From Flavobacteriaceae bacterium MAR_2010_188 (GTDB taxonomy: Bacteria > Bacteroidota > Bacteroidia > Flavobacteriales > Flavobacteriaceae), in assembly GCA_900104375.1 (NCBI GenBank), contig LT629302.1, positions 1,828,001 to 1,892,000 of the forward strand: 64,000 nt of DNA, read 5' to 3'. Every line of letters starts with the position of its first letter. Positions within the stretch are counted from its first letter, which is position 1. Positions 9,463 through 18,549 of this stretch are shown piece after piece. Both the position numbers and the translations under genes were made by a program. The notes under the pieces were generated by a model that worked only from the letters and a program-made list of their open reading frames with translations, did no database searches and was not told the DNA's origin.

Positions 9463-10764
9463 CTATTCTTTGGAGGCAGGCAATACACTAAATATTGAAC
9501 TACTGAATATGAGCACAATAATACCGAACTGCATTAAATAACTCACAAAATGTCCTATCACCGCTCCCTGCAGACCATACATATCTACCAGCAATATGCT
9601 AGAAAGATACAACATGAGAATCAAGAATATCTCGATGATTACAAAATGGAAGAACATTCTTTTTGCAATAAACTGGTAAGCGATTATCATGGCCATAATC
9701 TTTAAAAAATCCCCTAGCATTTGCCAAAGAAAAAGATTTTCGGTCGGTAAGAATTCCGGTGTAAAGATTATCCTAATTATAATTCCCTTCAAAACAAAAA
9801 TAATAACCATACCGATCGCAATGATTGGCATTATGGACTTATAAAGTAAAATTAATTCTTTCTTGATCAAGTCTTTTTCATGGATATCCCGGAATTTCGG
9901 GATAATATATAATGCCATTATGGAATTGACGAACATTAAATAATAATCAGAAATTCTATTCATCGCCTCCCAATAGCCAGCTTCTACCAAACCAACGGAA
10001 CTTATAATATAATTTCTTATAAAAATTAGAGTGAGAGGCATGGCTACTGTGGTAACAATCGCCATGACTGCATAAGGTGAGAATCTACGGAGCATGTTAT
10101 AGTTTACGTCCTTTATATTAACTAATGAAACCAAACTTTTCCGGTTTACGATACCTATAACGGTTATAAGAAAGATGATGGAAGGTGCCATCACAGCAGA
10201 TATTAGGGCTCCGTCGATGTTATTTTGATAGATAAGTAATATAGTGATAAGCAGACCTAAAACTTGACCTATAATATTGATTACCAATAGCATTTTATAT
10301 TTTGAAAATCCATTGAGAATGGAAAAACAAAACATGTTTATTGAATAGAATGGAAGCGCTAGAGCAAAAATCTCGATGATATAATCGAAATTATAGTAAT
10401 CAGAGAAAAGAAACTTATTTATAGAATCTGCGTTATAATAGCTGGTAAAAGCCATAAACATGGTCATGAAAAACCCTGAATAATAAGCGGTAGAAATCGT
10501 TTCGCTAAGCCTAAATGAATTCTTTTTATATTTTGAAATATATTTTACCAACCCACGATAAATACCAAGAATTGAAAACGAATGTGATGCAGAAACAAAA
10601 TTTCGAAGATTCCCGATAAGCGCCATCCCTTCTACTCCAATAAAGACGGCAATCATTTTTGAAGTAATGATTCCAGCTAAAACCCTGACTCCAACGGTCA
10701 CCGAGTTGAGCTGAGCAACCTCAATCAGTACGTTATTATTGATATACCTTATTAATTTCTTCAA
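9463..10764 (-). CDS. Wzx-type O-antigen/polysaccharide flippase, copy 2
   Basis: A 433-residue multi-spanning membrane protein, clearly paralogous to the neighbour at 8143-9429. Shared blocks include the N-terminal SVxVxxRVxxGxxTSK, an IG-EGMALIGNLRNF segment and a central GYWEAMNR. The TM pattern of about 12 helices is the same. It lies directly after the aminotransferase gene with no intergenic base, and 33 bp before copy 1. The two copies may flip different lipid-linked intermediates or work as a pair. I see no frameshift or loss of a conserved block in either. Confidence 0.88.
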   Translation of the reverse strand: MKKLIRYINNNVLIEVAQLNSVTVGVRVLAGIITSKMIAVFIGVEGMALIGNLRNFVSASHSFSILGIYRGLVKYISKYKKNSFRLSETISTAYYSGFFMTMFMAFTSYYNADSINKFLFSDYYNFDYIIEIFALALPFYSINMFCFSILNGFSKYKMLLVINIIGQVLGLLITILLIYQNNIDGALISAVMAPSIIFLITVIGIVNRKSLVSLVNIKDVNYNMLRRFSPYAVMAIVTTVAMPLTLIFIRNYIISSVGLVEAGYWEAMNRISDYYLMFVNSIMALYIIPKFRDIHEKDLIKKELILLYKSIMPIIAIGMVIIFVLKGIIIRIIFTPEFLPTENLFLWQMLGDFLKIMAMIIAYQFIAKRMFFHFVIIEIFLILMLYLSSILLVDMYGLQGAVIGHFVSYLMQFGIIVLIFSSSIFSVLPASKE

Positions 10765-11868
10765 TCAATATCGATTTACAACACTAATAATAGTTTCAAT
10801 TTCTAGCTTTGTTAATGTAGGGTTTAAGGGAAGACTAACTACAGATTTGTGTATTTTCTCGGTCAGCGGTAGTGCCGACTTTGCTAAACTTTTTAACGCC
10901 AACTGCTCATGAGGAGGGATAGGGTAATGAACATTGACCTCAATATTGTGGTTACGAATATAAGAAAGAAAATCTTCTCTGTCCTTTAAGGAAATTACAA
11001 AGGCATAGAAAACATGATTAGAATCAGCGGAGTTTTCCGGAAGGATTATCTTTTCATTCTTTATCTCAGAATTATATCTTCTAGCAATTTCCTGACGTTT
11101 GTTATTGTCTTCATCAAGATATTTAAGTTTTATCCTTAAAAATGCAGCTTGAATTTCGTCCAAGCGGCTGTTAAAACCTATTTCATCAAATCGGTATTTT
11201 GTAGAACTTCCGTAGTTACGAAGGGATTTAATTTTTTTCGCCAAGCCTTCATCATCTGTCGTGACTGCTCCTCCGTCTCCTAGCGCTCCAAGATTTTTGG
11301 TCGGATAAAAGCTGAAAGCTGCAGCGTCACCAAATGCTCCTGCTCTCTTATTTATAAATTTAAAGGCCCCATGTGCCTGAGCCGCATCCTCTATTAATAG
11401 AAGATTTTTGTCTTCGGCAAATGCTTTTATATCTTCAATCTCGGATACTAATTGACCATATAAATGGACTATGATTATCGCTTTTACGTCTGCTGAATAC
11501 GCTTCTTTAATTCCCAATATCGATATGTTGTATGAGGCTGAGTCTGGTTCAACCAAAACTGGAATAAGTTCAGCATGCATTACCGAAAGTATGGTCGCAA
11601 TAAAAGTGTTGGCAGGAACAATAATCTTATCGCCTTTCTTTAGCTTACCAAGTTTTATATAAGCCTTCAATATTAGGGTTAGGGCATCGAGACCATTGCC
11701 AACTCCTATACAATGCTTAACACCACAATATTCCGCGAATTCATCTTCGAATGCCTTTAGTTCTGGCCCTAACATATAGCTGCCCGAATCTAGAAACCCA
11801 TCGAATTTTAACTTGAATTCTTTCTTAAAAGGTGCATTTAATTTTTGAAGGTCTAGATATTTAATCAT
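10765..11868 (-). CDS. DegT/DnrJ/EryC1/StrS aminotransferase (FdtB-like sugar 3-aminotransferase)
   Basis: A 367-residue PLP enzyme. The N-terminal YLDLQKLN is close to the FdtB/QdtB pattern. The cofactor lysine is K191 in [17 protein letters not shown]. Other class motifs are GVGNGLDAL (phosphate side), [20 protein letters not shown] and [28 protein letters not shown]. The family aminates keto-sugars on a nucleotide carrier. Together with the FdtA-type isomerase at 4630 it would make a dTDP-3-amino-3,6-dideoxyhexose. The start overlaps the end of the acyltransferase-like gene by four bases, indicating translational coupling. Confidence 0.9.
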   Translation of the reverse strand: MIKYLDLQKLNAPFKKEFKLKFDGFLDSGSYMLGPELKAFEDEFAEYCGVKHCIGVGNGLDALTLILKAYIKLGKLKKGDKIIVPANTFIATILSVMHAELIPVLVEPDSASYNISILGIKEAYSADVKAIIIVHLYGQLVSEIEDIKAFAEDKNLLLIEDAAQAHGAFKFINKRAGAFGDAAAFSFYPTKNLGALGDGGAVTTDDEGLAKKIKSLRNYGSSTKYRFDEIGFNSRLDEIQAAFLRIKLKYLDEDNNKRQEIARRYNSEIKNEKIILPENSADSNHVFYAFVISLKDREDFLSYIRNHNIEVNVHYPIPPHEQLALKSLAKSALPLTEKIHKSVVSLPLNPTLTKLEIETIISVVNRY

Positions 11869-12842
11869 ATAAAGATGTTATCTAGTAAGTTAAAATTTTC
11901 CGTTGCTACTTTATAAAAATTTTGAGTTACCGTGCGTGCTCCAAAGCCTTCTTTCCAGAATTGAAGCCCTTTATTGATATTCATCCCTTGTTTTTCATTT
12001 GAAGTTCCAAAATCGAAATATTCTTTATCAGGAAAAACATTTTTTATCAATTGATAATGAAGAAAATCTAAGCTACCGAGTTGATTGTTTAATTCGTTGC
12101 CCGAAATATATTGAGAATGTGCCACATTTTTTGATTCAAAAATGGTGGTACCAGCAACAATTTGCTCATCCTGATAAACATTGAATTGTCTAATATTCTT
12201 TGGAAAGCTTTTCTTCAGATTCGTGATTTCTTCCAAACTATGCACCGGCTCGGCATTATGTTTCTCCTTTAGGTTTATGGTTAGAATTTCATTCCAGAAT
12301 TCTTCAAAATCATTCTTTTCTTCAATTGTCAAACCGAGTTTCTCTGCACGTTTAACGCCTTCAATTCTGTTTGAAGAAATTCCGGGATTACTATTCATCT
12401 TAATGACCGACAAGGTATCTACCCGATAAATTTCGGCCTTGGTTAAATGAAGCAAATAATCCATTTCTTCGGTCGGTAGTTTGCTATAAATCTTTGGAAT
12501 TTGCTTTATGTAAAGTTGACTGATATTGTTCTGGTTGAGATACTTCAATACCGCTTTATATATTTCCAGAACCTTTTCAAACTTAATGGATTTGGACAAA
12601 ATCAATCCGCCGTAAGTAAGACCGTTATGAGAAAAAACCTCCTTTTCAACAATATTTGCAGGAAGAAGCGACAGTAATTTATCTTTTGAAAAAATCATCA
12701 GCGAAAAATCCTCGAACCGGTCCTGATGGTATTCCATAAAGTTTCTATGGAACAAGAACGGCGCATTTTTAGAACCTTTTAAAAATTGGTTCCACAGCTC
12801 AAAATCAGCGGAAGAATATCTAATGACCTTTAAACCGTCCAT
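11865..12842 (-). CDS. FemAB/GNAT-like acyltransferase
   Basis: A 325-residue soluble protein matching the FemAB-type GNAT group found in polysaccharide loci: [21 protein letters not shown] near the start, LTYGGLILS, and a second GNAT half with [23 protein letters not shown], then [12 protein letters not shown] and the typical [28 protein letters not shown]. Family members transfer acyl or aminoacyl groups to amines. It overlaps the sugar aminotransferase gene by four bases, so N-acylation of the 3-amino sugar is a reasonable inference, and no other FdtC-like acetyltransferase is visible. A peptidoglycan or lipid substrate remains possible. Confidence 0.72.
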   Translation of the reverse strand: MDGLKVIRYSSADFELWNQFLKGSKNAPFLFHRNFMEYHQDRFEDFSLMIFSKDKLLSLLPANIVEKEVFSHNGLTYGGLILSKSIKFEKVLEIYKAVLKYLNQNNISQLYIKQIPKIYSKLPTEEMDYLLHLTKAEIYRVDTLSVIKMNSNPGISSNRIEGVKRAEKLGLTIEEKNDFEEFWNEILTINLKEKHNAEPVHSLEEITNLKKSFPKNIRQFNVYQDEQIVAGTTIFESKNVAHSQYISGNELNNQLGSLDFLHYQLIKNVFPDKEYFDFGTSNEKQGMNINKGLQFWKEGFGARTVTQNFYKVATENFNLLDNIFI

Positions 12843-12858
12843 AATTCAAAAATAGGAT

Positions 12859-13764
12859 TTAATGACTTAAACTATCATTAATAATCCGGGAAAACTTTCT
12901 TGCGCCAATCTCATTCAAATGGTCTGCATCATAAAAATCACTTTTGTTGAATCTTTTATCCTCTAAGAAATTTAGGTAACGAACATTAGGATAGGTTTTT
13001 GCTAAAGTTTTTCCAAATTGAATGGTATTTTCAATTTGATTTTCTTCCATATTTTTGAAGTAAGTTTCGTAAGCCGGAAGAGTTATTACAATTACTTCAA
13101 TTGAATTTTCCTGGGCCAGCTCAACAATTGCTTTAAATGAATCTTGGTTAGCTTCAAAGTATTCTTCATTTTCAATCGTATGTTTTTTCGCTACGATTTC
13201 TCCTGTTGTATCTAAGTTTTTAGATTTGGATGAGACAGCTTCAGTCCCCCAGCCTAAACTATTCGACTTTACTTCATCAATTTTCAGAACATAATAATCG
13301 TAGATGCGATTGATGTTTTGGGACAATGAAACGCTCAAAATTTCAGAATTGAAAGCAATACCATCAGATTCTAAATCCTGATAAATTGTATAATCTTTCA
13401 TTCGCCAGGATTCTTTTGAATCGTTTAATCTTTCAAATAAAGTCGTGTACGACAAACGGATGATGACCGTTTTTAAATTCGGCAGGAATTTTTGGTAATG
13501 TTTTAAAAGTTGAAGATCAATATCTACGGGCTGTGAAACATTGCTCAAATTGAAGGCAGCCGACTCTAAATATTTGGGGTTTATGCCGAATTCCGTATGA
13601 GAACTTCCAATTATGAGTGTTTCTATGTCACTTCCAGATTCTAAGATATAATCATTTTGAAGCTGAAAGCGGTTTGGAATATTTCTCAACAGAAGCTCCA
13701 TAGTAATCCCAATTACCAAGATTGGCAGAATAAAAATGAGCAACAAGTTTCTAAAATTCTTCAT
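12859..13764 (-). CDS. Membrane-anchored SGNH-like protein, MBOAT partner
   Basis: A 301-residue protein with one N-terminal hydrophobic anchor (residues about 7-26) and a periplasmic domain. The domain has an SGNH-like block I (IIGSSHTEFGINP, Ser54/Ser55) and a C-terminal DxxH (D279-A-D-H282 in YDADHLNEIGARKF), so the Ser-Asp-His set of an SGNH hydrolase or acyltransferase appears complete. It is joined directly (0 bp) to the MBOAT gene, the layout of DltB/DltD, AlgI/AlgJ and PatA/PatB pairs. In these the MBOAT passes the acyl group through the membrane and the SGNH protein puts it on the glycan. Exact acceptor unknown. Confidence 0.8.
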   Translation of the reverse strand: MKNFRNLLLIFILPILVIGITMELLLRNIPNRFQLQNDYILESGSDIETLIIGSSHTEFGINPKYLESAAFNLSNVSQPVDIDLQLLKHYQKFLPNLKTVIIRLSYTTLFERLNDSKESWRMKDYTIYQDLESDGIAFNSEILSVSLSQNINRIYDYYVLKIDEVKSNSLGWGTEAVSSKSKNLDTTGEIVAKKHTIENEEYFEANQDSFKAIVELAQENSIEVIVITLPAYETYFKNMEENQIENTIQFGKTLAKTYPNVRYLNFLEDKRFNKSDFYDADHLNEIGARKFSRIINDSLSH

Positions 13765-15213
13765 CTAAAACTGAAAATATATGAATTCTTGTTGGTCCCC
13801 CTTAAAGTAAAAGATGCAGAAAACTAGTGCGTAGTAGAACGTCCAGCGCAGCGGTCTTGGCCAACTTAAACCAAGTTTTTCAATTGCATATTCTTTGGTC
13901 CGTCCTTGCCATTCCAATATAAAAAAGATAAAAATAAAAATCAGGGTTGTAAATGCGGCAAATTGCTCATTAAACTGCGGCACCATTAAAAGAGATTTCG
14001 AAAAAATAATAGAAAGATAATCTATAGCGCTAGTTAAATCATCTGCTCTAAAAAATACCCGGACTAGAACTAAAAACGCAAAGGTCTTTAGCATATTAAA
14101 GAACTCGAAGGGCGACGGAAACCACTTTCCTTCGGCAACCGTATCGCGATATTTATAATTAGTACCGAAAATTATGAGCGGTAGAAAATGCAATGCGTTA
14201 ATCAATCCATAGACCACAAACTTCCAATGGGCTCCGTGCCATAACCCGATAATCAGAAAAATCAATAAGGTGTTCCGGATTTGCATCGCCTTACTTCCCC
14301 AACTTCCACCGAGCGGAATATAAACGTAATCTTTAAACCAAGAAGTTAAAGAGATATGCCAGCGTCGCCAAAACTCGCCAATACTTCTAGAAAAGTAGGG
14401 GAAATTAAAATTCTTCATCAGGTCGAAACCGAAAAGCCGGGAAGTTCCAATCGCAATATCCGAATATCCCGAAAAATCACAGTAAATCTGAACCGTAAAA
14501 AAGAATGCGCCCAACAATAAAGTGCTTCCTGAATACTCTTGATAGTTTGCGAAAAATTCATCCACAAATTTTGCGCAGTTGTCGGCAATCACCATTTTCT
14601 TGAATAATCCCCAAAGAATCTGCCGAAGACCATCGATTGATTTATGTAATTTAAATTTCCTTCTATGCAGAAATTGAGGCAAAAGATGTGATGCTCTTTC
14701 AATAGGACCGGCCACCAACTGCGGAAAAAAGCTCACAAAGGTCGCAAAGACAATGAAATCTTTAGTTGGGCTAATCTTGTTGCGGTAAATATCAATAGTA
14801 TAGCTTAAGGTTTGAAACGTATAAAAACTAATCCCAACTGGTAGAATTATATAAAGTGAGGAATATCTTAAATCCGAACCAAACAAGGTAAATGCTTGAA
14901 CAAAGTTCTCCAGGAAAAAGTTTGAATATTTAAAATAACCGAGCAATCCTAGATTTATTAATATGCTTGTCCATAATAGAATCTTACGATGTTTTTTGCT
15001 TTCGCTTTTGGACAAGAGGATGCCGATAACAAAATCCACGATGGTACTGAAAAGAATCAAACCTAAAAAACGCCAATCCCAGAATGCGTAGAAAAAATAG
15101 CTAGCAACTAATAAAAATATATTTTGAAGTTTTAGATTTTTGGCACCAATCGCCCAATAAAGACAAAAAACAATGGGAAGGAAAATTGCAAATTCAATTG
15201 AATTGAAGAGCAT
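13765..15213 (-). CDS. MBOAT family O-acyltransferase (AlgI/PatA/DltB-like)
   Basis: A 482-residue polytopic membrane protein with the MBOAT core: LPVGISFYTFQTLSYTID, FPQLVAGPIERA, YCDFSGYSDIAIG, FWRRWHISLTSWFKDYVYIPLGG and the catalytic motif G-L-W-H326-G-A-H-W. The family moves an acyl group from a cytoplasmic donor across the membrane to an acceptor on the outer side. With its SGNH partner immediately downstream it probably O-acetylates or otherwise acylates the surface polysaccharide. It is the first gene of a minus-strand operon (MBOAT, SGNH, FemAB-like, aminotransferase, Wzx, Wzx) with 0-33 bp gaps or short overlaps. Confidence 0.92.
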   Translation of the reverse strand: MLFNSIEFAIFLPIVFCLYWAIGAKNLKLQNIFLLVASYFFYAFWDWRFLGLILFSTIVDFVIGILLSKSESKKHRKILLWTSILINLGLLGYFKYSNFFLENFVQAFTLFGSDLRYSSLYIILPVGISFYTFQTLSYTIDIYRNKISPTKDFIVFATFVSFFPQLVAGPIERASHLLPQFLHRRKFKLHKSIDGLRQILWGLFKKMVIADNCAKFVDEFFANYQEYSGSTLLLGAFFFTVQIYCDFSGYSDIAIGTSRLFGFDLMKNFNFPYFSRSIGEFWRRWHISLTSWFKDYVYIPLGGSWGSKAMQIRNTLLIFLIIGLWHGAHWKFVVYGLINALHFLPLIIFGTNYKYRDTVAEGKWFPSPFEFFNMLKTFAFLVLVRVFFRADDLTSAIDYLSIIFSKSLLMVPQFNEQFAAFTTLIFIFIFFILEWQGRTKEYAIEKLGLSWPRPLRWTFYYALVFCIFYFKGDQQEFIYFQF

Positions 15214-15337
15214 CTAAGGCGGTTGATTAATCTATCTGCAAATAAAGGAATAGAATTGCAGAATACTCGATATCACTTCAGAAAAAAGTTGAAATTAAAA
15301 AATTCAGCAAAAATTTCTAGCTGTGGAGAATCTATCA

Positions 15338-15376
15338 TATAAAAAGGTGAAAGAGGATTAAACCTTTTTCACCTTT
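15338..15376 (-). terminator. Rho-independent terminator after the YgjV-like gene
   Basis: A perfect 10-bp inverted repeat (AAAGGTGAAA at 15343-15352 and TTTCACCTTT at 15367-15376), followed on the minus strand by a T-rich run (TTTTTATATG). The stem overlaps the last codons and stop of the small membrane protein gene and separates it from the MBOAT operon. Confidence 0.7.
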
Positions 15377-15549
15377 GATAAATGATAACAATTAATCATT
15401 AAAATGGCCGCATTGGTTATAATGATTGGCCAAGATATATGCAGCATATAGCCATAGACGATAAAAATTACTGCACCTATAGAATTTACAATCCTAAGTA
15501 GAGTCATGGATTTCATCGTGAACGAGATTAAAAGTATGGCCGAAGCCAA
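15358..15549 (-). CDS. Small YgjV-like inner-membrane protein; start uncertain
   Basis: A small protein with two to three hydrophobic segments and the pattern LASAILLISFTMKSMTLLRIVNSIGAVIFIVYGY. This matches YgjV-like small membrane proteins that Flavobacteriaceae annotations often carry under misleading enzyme names. The coordinates use a TTG start at 15549. The frame stays open upstream past 15600, and the extra residues (EIPLAEWVGYLAS) look like the real family N-terminus. The true start is probably a non-ATG codon (CTG or ATT) just after the typA stop at 15596, giving about 78 residues. Function unknown. Confidence 0.65.
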   Translation of the reverse strand: MASAILLISFTMKSMTLLRIVNSIGAVIFIVYGYMLHISWPIIITNAAILMINCYHLSKVKKV

Positions 15550-15595
15550 GTACCCAACCCATTCAGCTAAAGGGATTTCAGAAATAAACTTCAGA

Positions 15596-17395
15596 TTAGA
15601 TTGATTTTGAACGTTTTCTTTCGTTCTCTGTCAATAAAATTTTACGTAGCCTAACGTGTTTTGGAGTTACCTCAACGTATTCGTCTTTCTGAATATACTC
15701 TAACGCTTCTTCTAAAGAGAATTTAATTGCAGGTACAATCCTTGCCTTATCATCTGCTCCTGAAGAACGCACATTACTCATCTTTTTGGTTTTGGTAATA
15801 TTCACGACCATATCATCACCACGTGAATTTTCACCGATTACCTGACCTTCATAAATATCTTCTCCTGGTTCAACAAAGAACTTACCTCTATCCTGTAGTT
15901 TGTCGATTGAGTAAGGAATTGCACTACCTTTTTCCATAGAAACCAAACTTCCGTTTTGTCTTTCTGGGATACCACCTCTTAAAGGTTGATATTCCCTGTA
16001 TCGGTGAGACATAATCGCTTCACCGGCAGTTGCAGTAAGAAGTTGATTTCTCAATCCGATGATTCCTCTTGAAGGAACCAAGAATTTACAGATCATTCTC
16101 TCTCCTTTGGCTTCCATGCTAAGCATTTCACCTTTTCTGATGGTCACCATTTCGATGGCTTTACCGCTTACTTCTTCAGGAAGATCAATGGTCATTTCTT
16201 CAATTGGCTCACATTTAACACCGTCTATTTCTCTGATGATAACTTGTGGTTGACCAATTTGAAGTTCGTAACCTTCACGTCTCATAGTTTCGATCAAAAC
16301 CGAAAGATGGAGTACGCCTCTACCGTAAACCATGAATTTATCTGCACTGTTGGTATCTTCTACCCTTAGCGCTAAGTTCTTTTCTAACTCTTTATATAGT
16401 CTGTCTTTAATATGTCGAGATGTCACAAACTTTCCATCTTTACCAAAGAAGGGAGAATCGTTAATAGTAAAAAGCATACTCATGGTAGGCTCATCGATAG
16501 CGATAGTTTTTAATGCTTCAGGATTTTCAAAATCGGCGATAGTATCCCCAATTTCAAAACCTTCTAGACCAACGATTGCACAGATGTCACCAGCTTGTAC
16601 TTCTTCAACCTTTTTTCTACCTAATCCTTCAAATATGTGTAGTTCCTTAATTTTTGAAGTTACTACTTTTCCATTGCGTTTTACTAAGGAAATGTTCATT
16701 CCCGATTTTAAACTTCCTCTTTGTAATCTTCCGATAGCAATCCTTCCGGTAAAAGATGAATAGTCTAAAGAAGTAATCAACATTTGAGTATTTCCTTCTT
16801 TAATTACCGGCGCAGGAATATGTTCTACCACCATATCTAACAAAGGCTCGATACTATCGGTAGGCTCTTTCCAATCGTCGCTCATCCAATTATGTTTTGC
16901 CGAACCGTAAACAGTCGGGAAATCCAGCTGCCATTCTTCTGCGCCCAACTCGTACATTAAGTCAAAAACAGCTTCGTGCACTTCTTCTGGAGTACAGTTT
17001 TCTTTATCAACTTTATTGATTACTACACATGGCTTTAAACCTAAATCGATTGCTTTTTGAAGCACGAAACGCGTTTGAGGCATAGGACCTTCAAATGCAT
17101 CGACAAGAAGTAACACACCATCTGCCATGTTCAATACACGCTCCACTTCACCACCAAAATCGGCGTGACCAGGAGTGTCGATGATATTAATTTTAGTATC
17201 CTTATAGATTACAGAAACGTTCTTCGAAGTTATTGTAATTCCACGTTCACGTTCAAGATCGTTGTTGTCTAGAATTAAGTCACCGGTGTTCTCGTTTTCA
17301 CGAAAAAGATGACAGTAATACATAATCTTATCGACCAAAGTAGTTTTGCCGTGGTCAACGTGAGCAATAATTGCGATATTTCTGATATTAGCCAT
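15596..17395 (-). CDS. typA: Ribosome-associated GTPase TypA/BipA
   Basis: A 599-residue translational GTPase with all G motifs: P-loop AHVDHGKT (residues 11-18), G2 RGITI, DTPGHADFGGEVERVL, and NKVDK. The EF-G-like domains and the BipA-specific C-terminal region follow (LVPSRGIIGLRNQLLTATAG and MSHRYREYQPLRGGI). Length fits the family (about 600). BipA binds 70S ribosomes and helps 50S assembly, especially in cold or stress. It is divergent from kdsA. A minus-strand TACCTTTG at 17425-17418 is a plausible Bacteroidota -7 element 23 bp upstream of the start. Confidence 0.97.
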   Translation of the reverse strand: MANIRNIAIIAHVDHGKTTLVDKIMYYCHLFRENENTGDLILDNNDLERERGITITSKNVSVIYKDTKINIIDTPGHADFGGEVERVLNMADGVLLLVDAFEGPMPQTRFVLQKAIDLGLKPCVVINKVDKENCTPEEVHEAVFDLMYELGAEEWQLDFPTVYGSAKHNWMSDDWKEPTDSIEPLLDMVVEHIPAPVIKEGNTQMLITSLDYSSFTGRIAIGRLQRGSLKSGMNISLVKRNGKVVTSKIKELHIFEGLGRKKVEEVQAGDICAIVGLEGFEIGDTIADFENPEALKTIAIDEPTMSMLFTINDSPFFGKDGKFVTSRHIKDRLYKELEKNLALRVEDTNSADKFMVYGRGVLHLSVLIETMRREGYELQIGQPQVIIREIDGVKCEPIEEMTIDLPEEVSGKAIEMVTIRKGEMLSMEAKGERMICKFLVPSRGIIGLRNQLLTATAGEAIMSHRYREYQPLRGGIPERQNGSLVSMEKGSAIPYSIDKLQDRGKFFVEPGEDIYEGQVIGENSRGDDMVVNITKTKKMSNVRSSGADDKARIVPAIKFSLEEALEYIQKDEYVEVTPKHVRLRKILLTENERKRSKSI

Positions 17396-17417
17396 AGAAT
17401 GCCTTATTTTAAGCGCG

Positions 17418-17425
17418 CAAAGGTA
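17418..17425 (-). promoter_or_regulatory. Putative -7 promoter element of typA
   Basis: Minus-strand TACCTTTG matches the Bacteroidota housekeeping -7 consensus TANNTTTG and lies about 23 bp before the typA start. No convincing -33 TTG is seen at the usual distance, so this is tentative. Confidence 0.45.
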
Positions 17426-17562
17426 CGCCTAAAAATTGAATATTCTATATATCGAAAATAATATTAGGAATTTCACATTAATCGCCCTTCATACATACTA
17501 AATCATTGAAAATGAAAAGTCTAGTTATTAAACCATCAATGATAACAATTGTTGGAATTCTT

Positions 17563-17570
17563 TATCTTTG
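17563..17570 (+). promoter_or_regulatory. Putative -7 promoter element of kdsA
   Basis: TATCTTTG followed by CA matches the TANNTTTG consensus and ends 21 bp before the kdsA ATG, giving a very short leader. A -33 TTG at the standard spacing is not obvious. Confidence 0.5.
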
Positions 17571-17591
17571 CATTGATATCAAACGACTTTT

Positions 17592-18410
17592 ATGAACCTA
17601 AATCAACTCCCAAAGATTAAACATACAGAAGCCAACAACTTTTTCCTTTTAAGCGGTCCATGCGCTATCGAAGGCGAAGAAATGGCGTTGCGCATTGCAG
17701 AAAAGATTGTTAAGATTACAGATAATCTTAAGATTCCTTATGTATTTAAAGGAAGTTTTAAAAAGGCGAATAGAAGCAGAATCGACAGTTTTACAGGTAT
17801 CGGTGACGAGAAAGCCTTGAAAATTCTTCGCAAAGTCTCAGAAACTTTTGATATCCCTACTATTACTGACATCCATGAGAATAATGATGCTACACTCGCG
17901 GCAGAATACGTTGATGTTCTTCAAATTCCCGCGTTTTTAGTGAGACAGACTGACCTTTTAATGGCCGCTGCTGAAACTGGGAAGTTCGTAAATCTGAAAA
18001 AAGGACAATTTATGAGTCCAGAATCCATGAAGCATGCGGTCCAAAAAATAAAAGATGTTGGCAATGATCGAGTATGGATTACGGATCGCGGAACTATGTT
18101 TGGGTATCAAGATATGATTGTTGACTTTAGGGGAATCCCAACCATGCGAGAATACGCGCCCACGGTTTTAGATGTTACACATTCTCTACAACAACCAAAT
18201 CAGTCTGTCGGTGTTACTGGCGGTAGGCCTGAAATGATTGAGACAATTGCTAGAGCTGGCGTTGTAAATAAGGTGGATGGTCTGTTTATAGAAACTCATT
18301 TTGACCCTTCCATGGCAAAAAGCGACGGAGCAAATATGCTTCATCTTGATAAATTAGATAAGTTACTAACTAATTTAGTTGCGATTAGGAAAACGGTTAA
18401 TTCACTCTAA
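17592..18410 (+). CDS. kdsA: 3-deoxy-8-phosphooctulonate synthase (KDO-8-P synthase)
   Basis: A 272-residue aldolase-type enzyme that condenses phosphoenolpyruvate with arabinose-5-phosphate to make KDO-8-phosphate for lipopolysaccharide inner core. Diagnostic segments are SGPCAIEGEE, KGSFKKANRSR, LQIPAFLVRQTDLL, GQFMSPESM, VTGGRPEMIETIARAG and GLFIETHFDP. Cys24 in GPCAIEG is the residue expected in metal-dependent KDO8P synthases (E. coli has Asn there). Length matches the family. Monocistronic setting between typA (divergent) and the mechanosensitive channel gene. Confidence 0.97.
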   Translation: MNLNQLPKIKHTEANNFFLLSGPCAIEGEEMALRIAEKIVKITDNLKIPYVFKGSFKKANRSRIDSFTGIGDEKALKILRKVSETFDIPTITDIHENNDATLAAEYVDVLQIPAFLVRQTDLLMAAAETGKFVNLKKGQFMSPESMKHAVQKIKDVGNDRVWITDRGTMFGYQDMIVDFRGIPTMREYAPTVLDVTHSLQQPNQSVGVTGGRPEMIETIARAGVVNKVDGLFIETHFDPSMAKSDGANMLHLDKLDKLLTNLVAIRKTVNSL

Positions 18411-18549
18411 GTAAGGTTTAAGCTTCAGTTATAGATTTTTTATTTCCTCTCCGAACCTTCTGAAACGGGTTAAAAATATAATTTAACACGTTATCTTGAT
18501 TACTAAACATTGTCTATTTTCCTGAAAATTAACACTTAAACTATATTTC

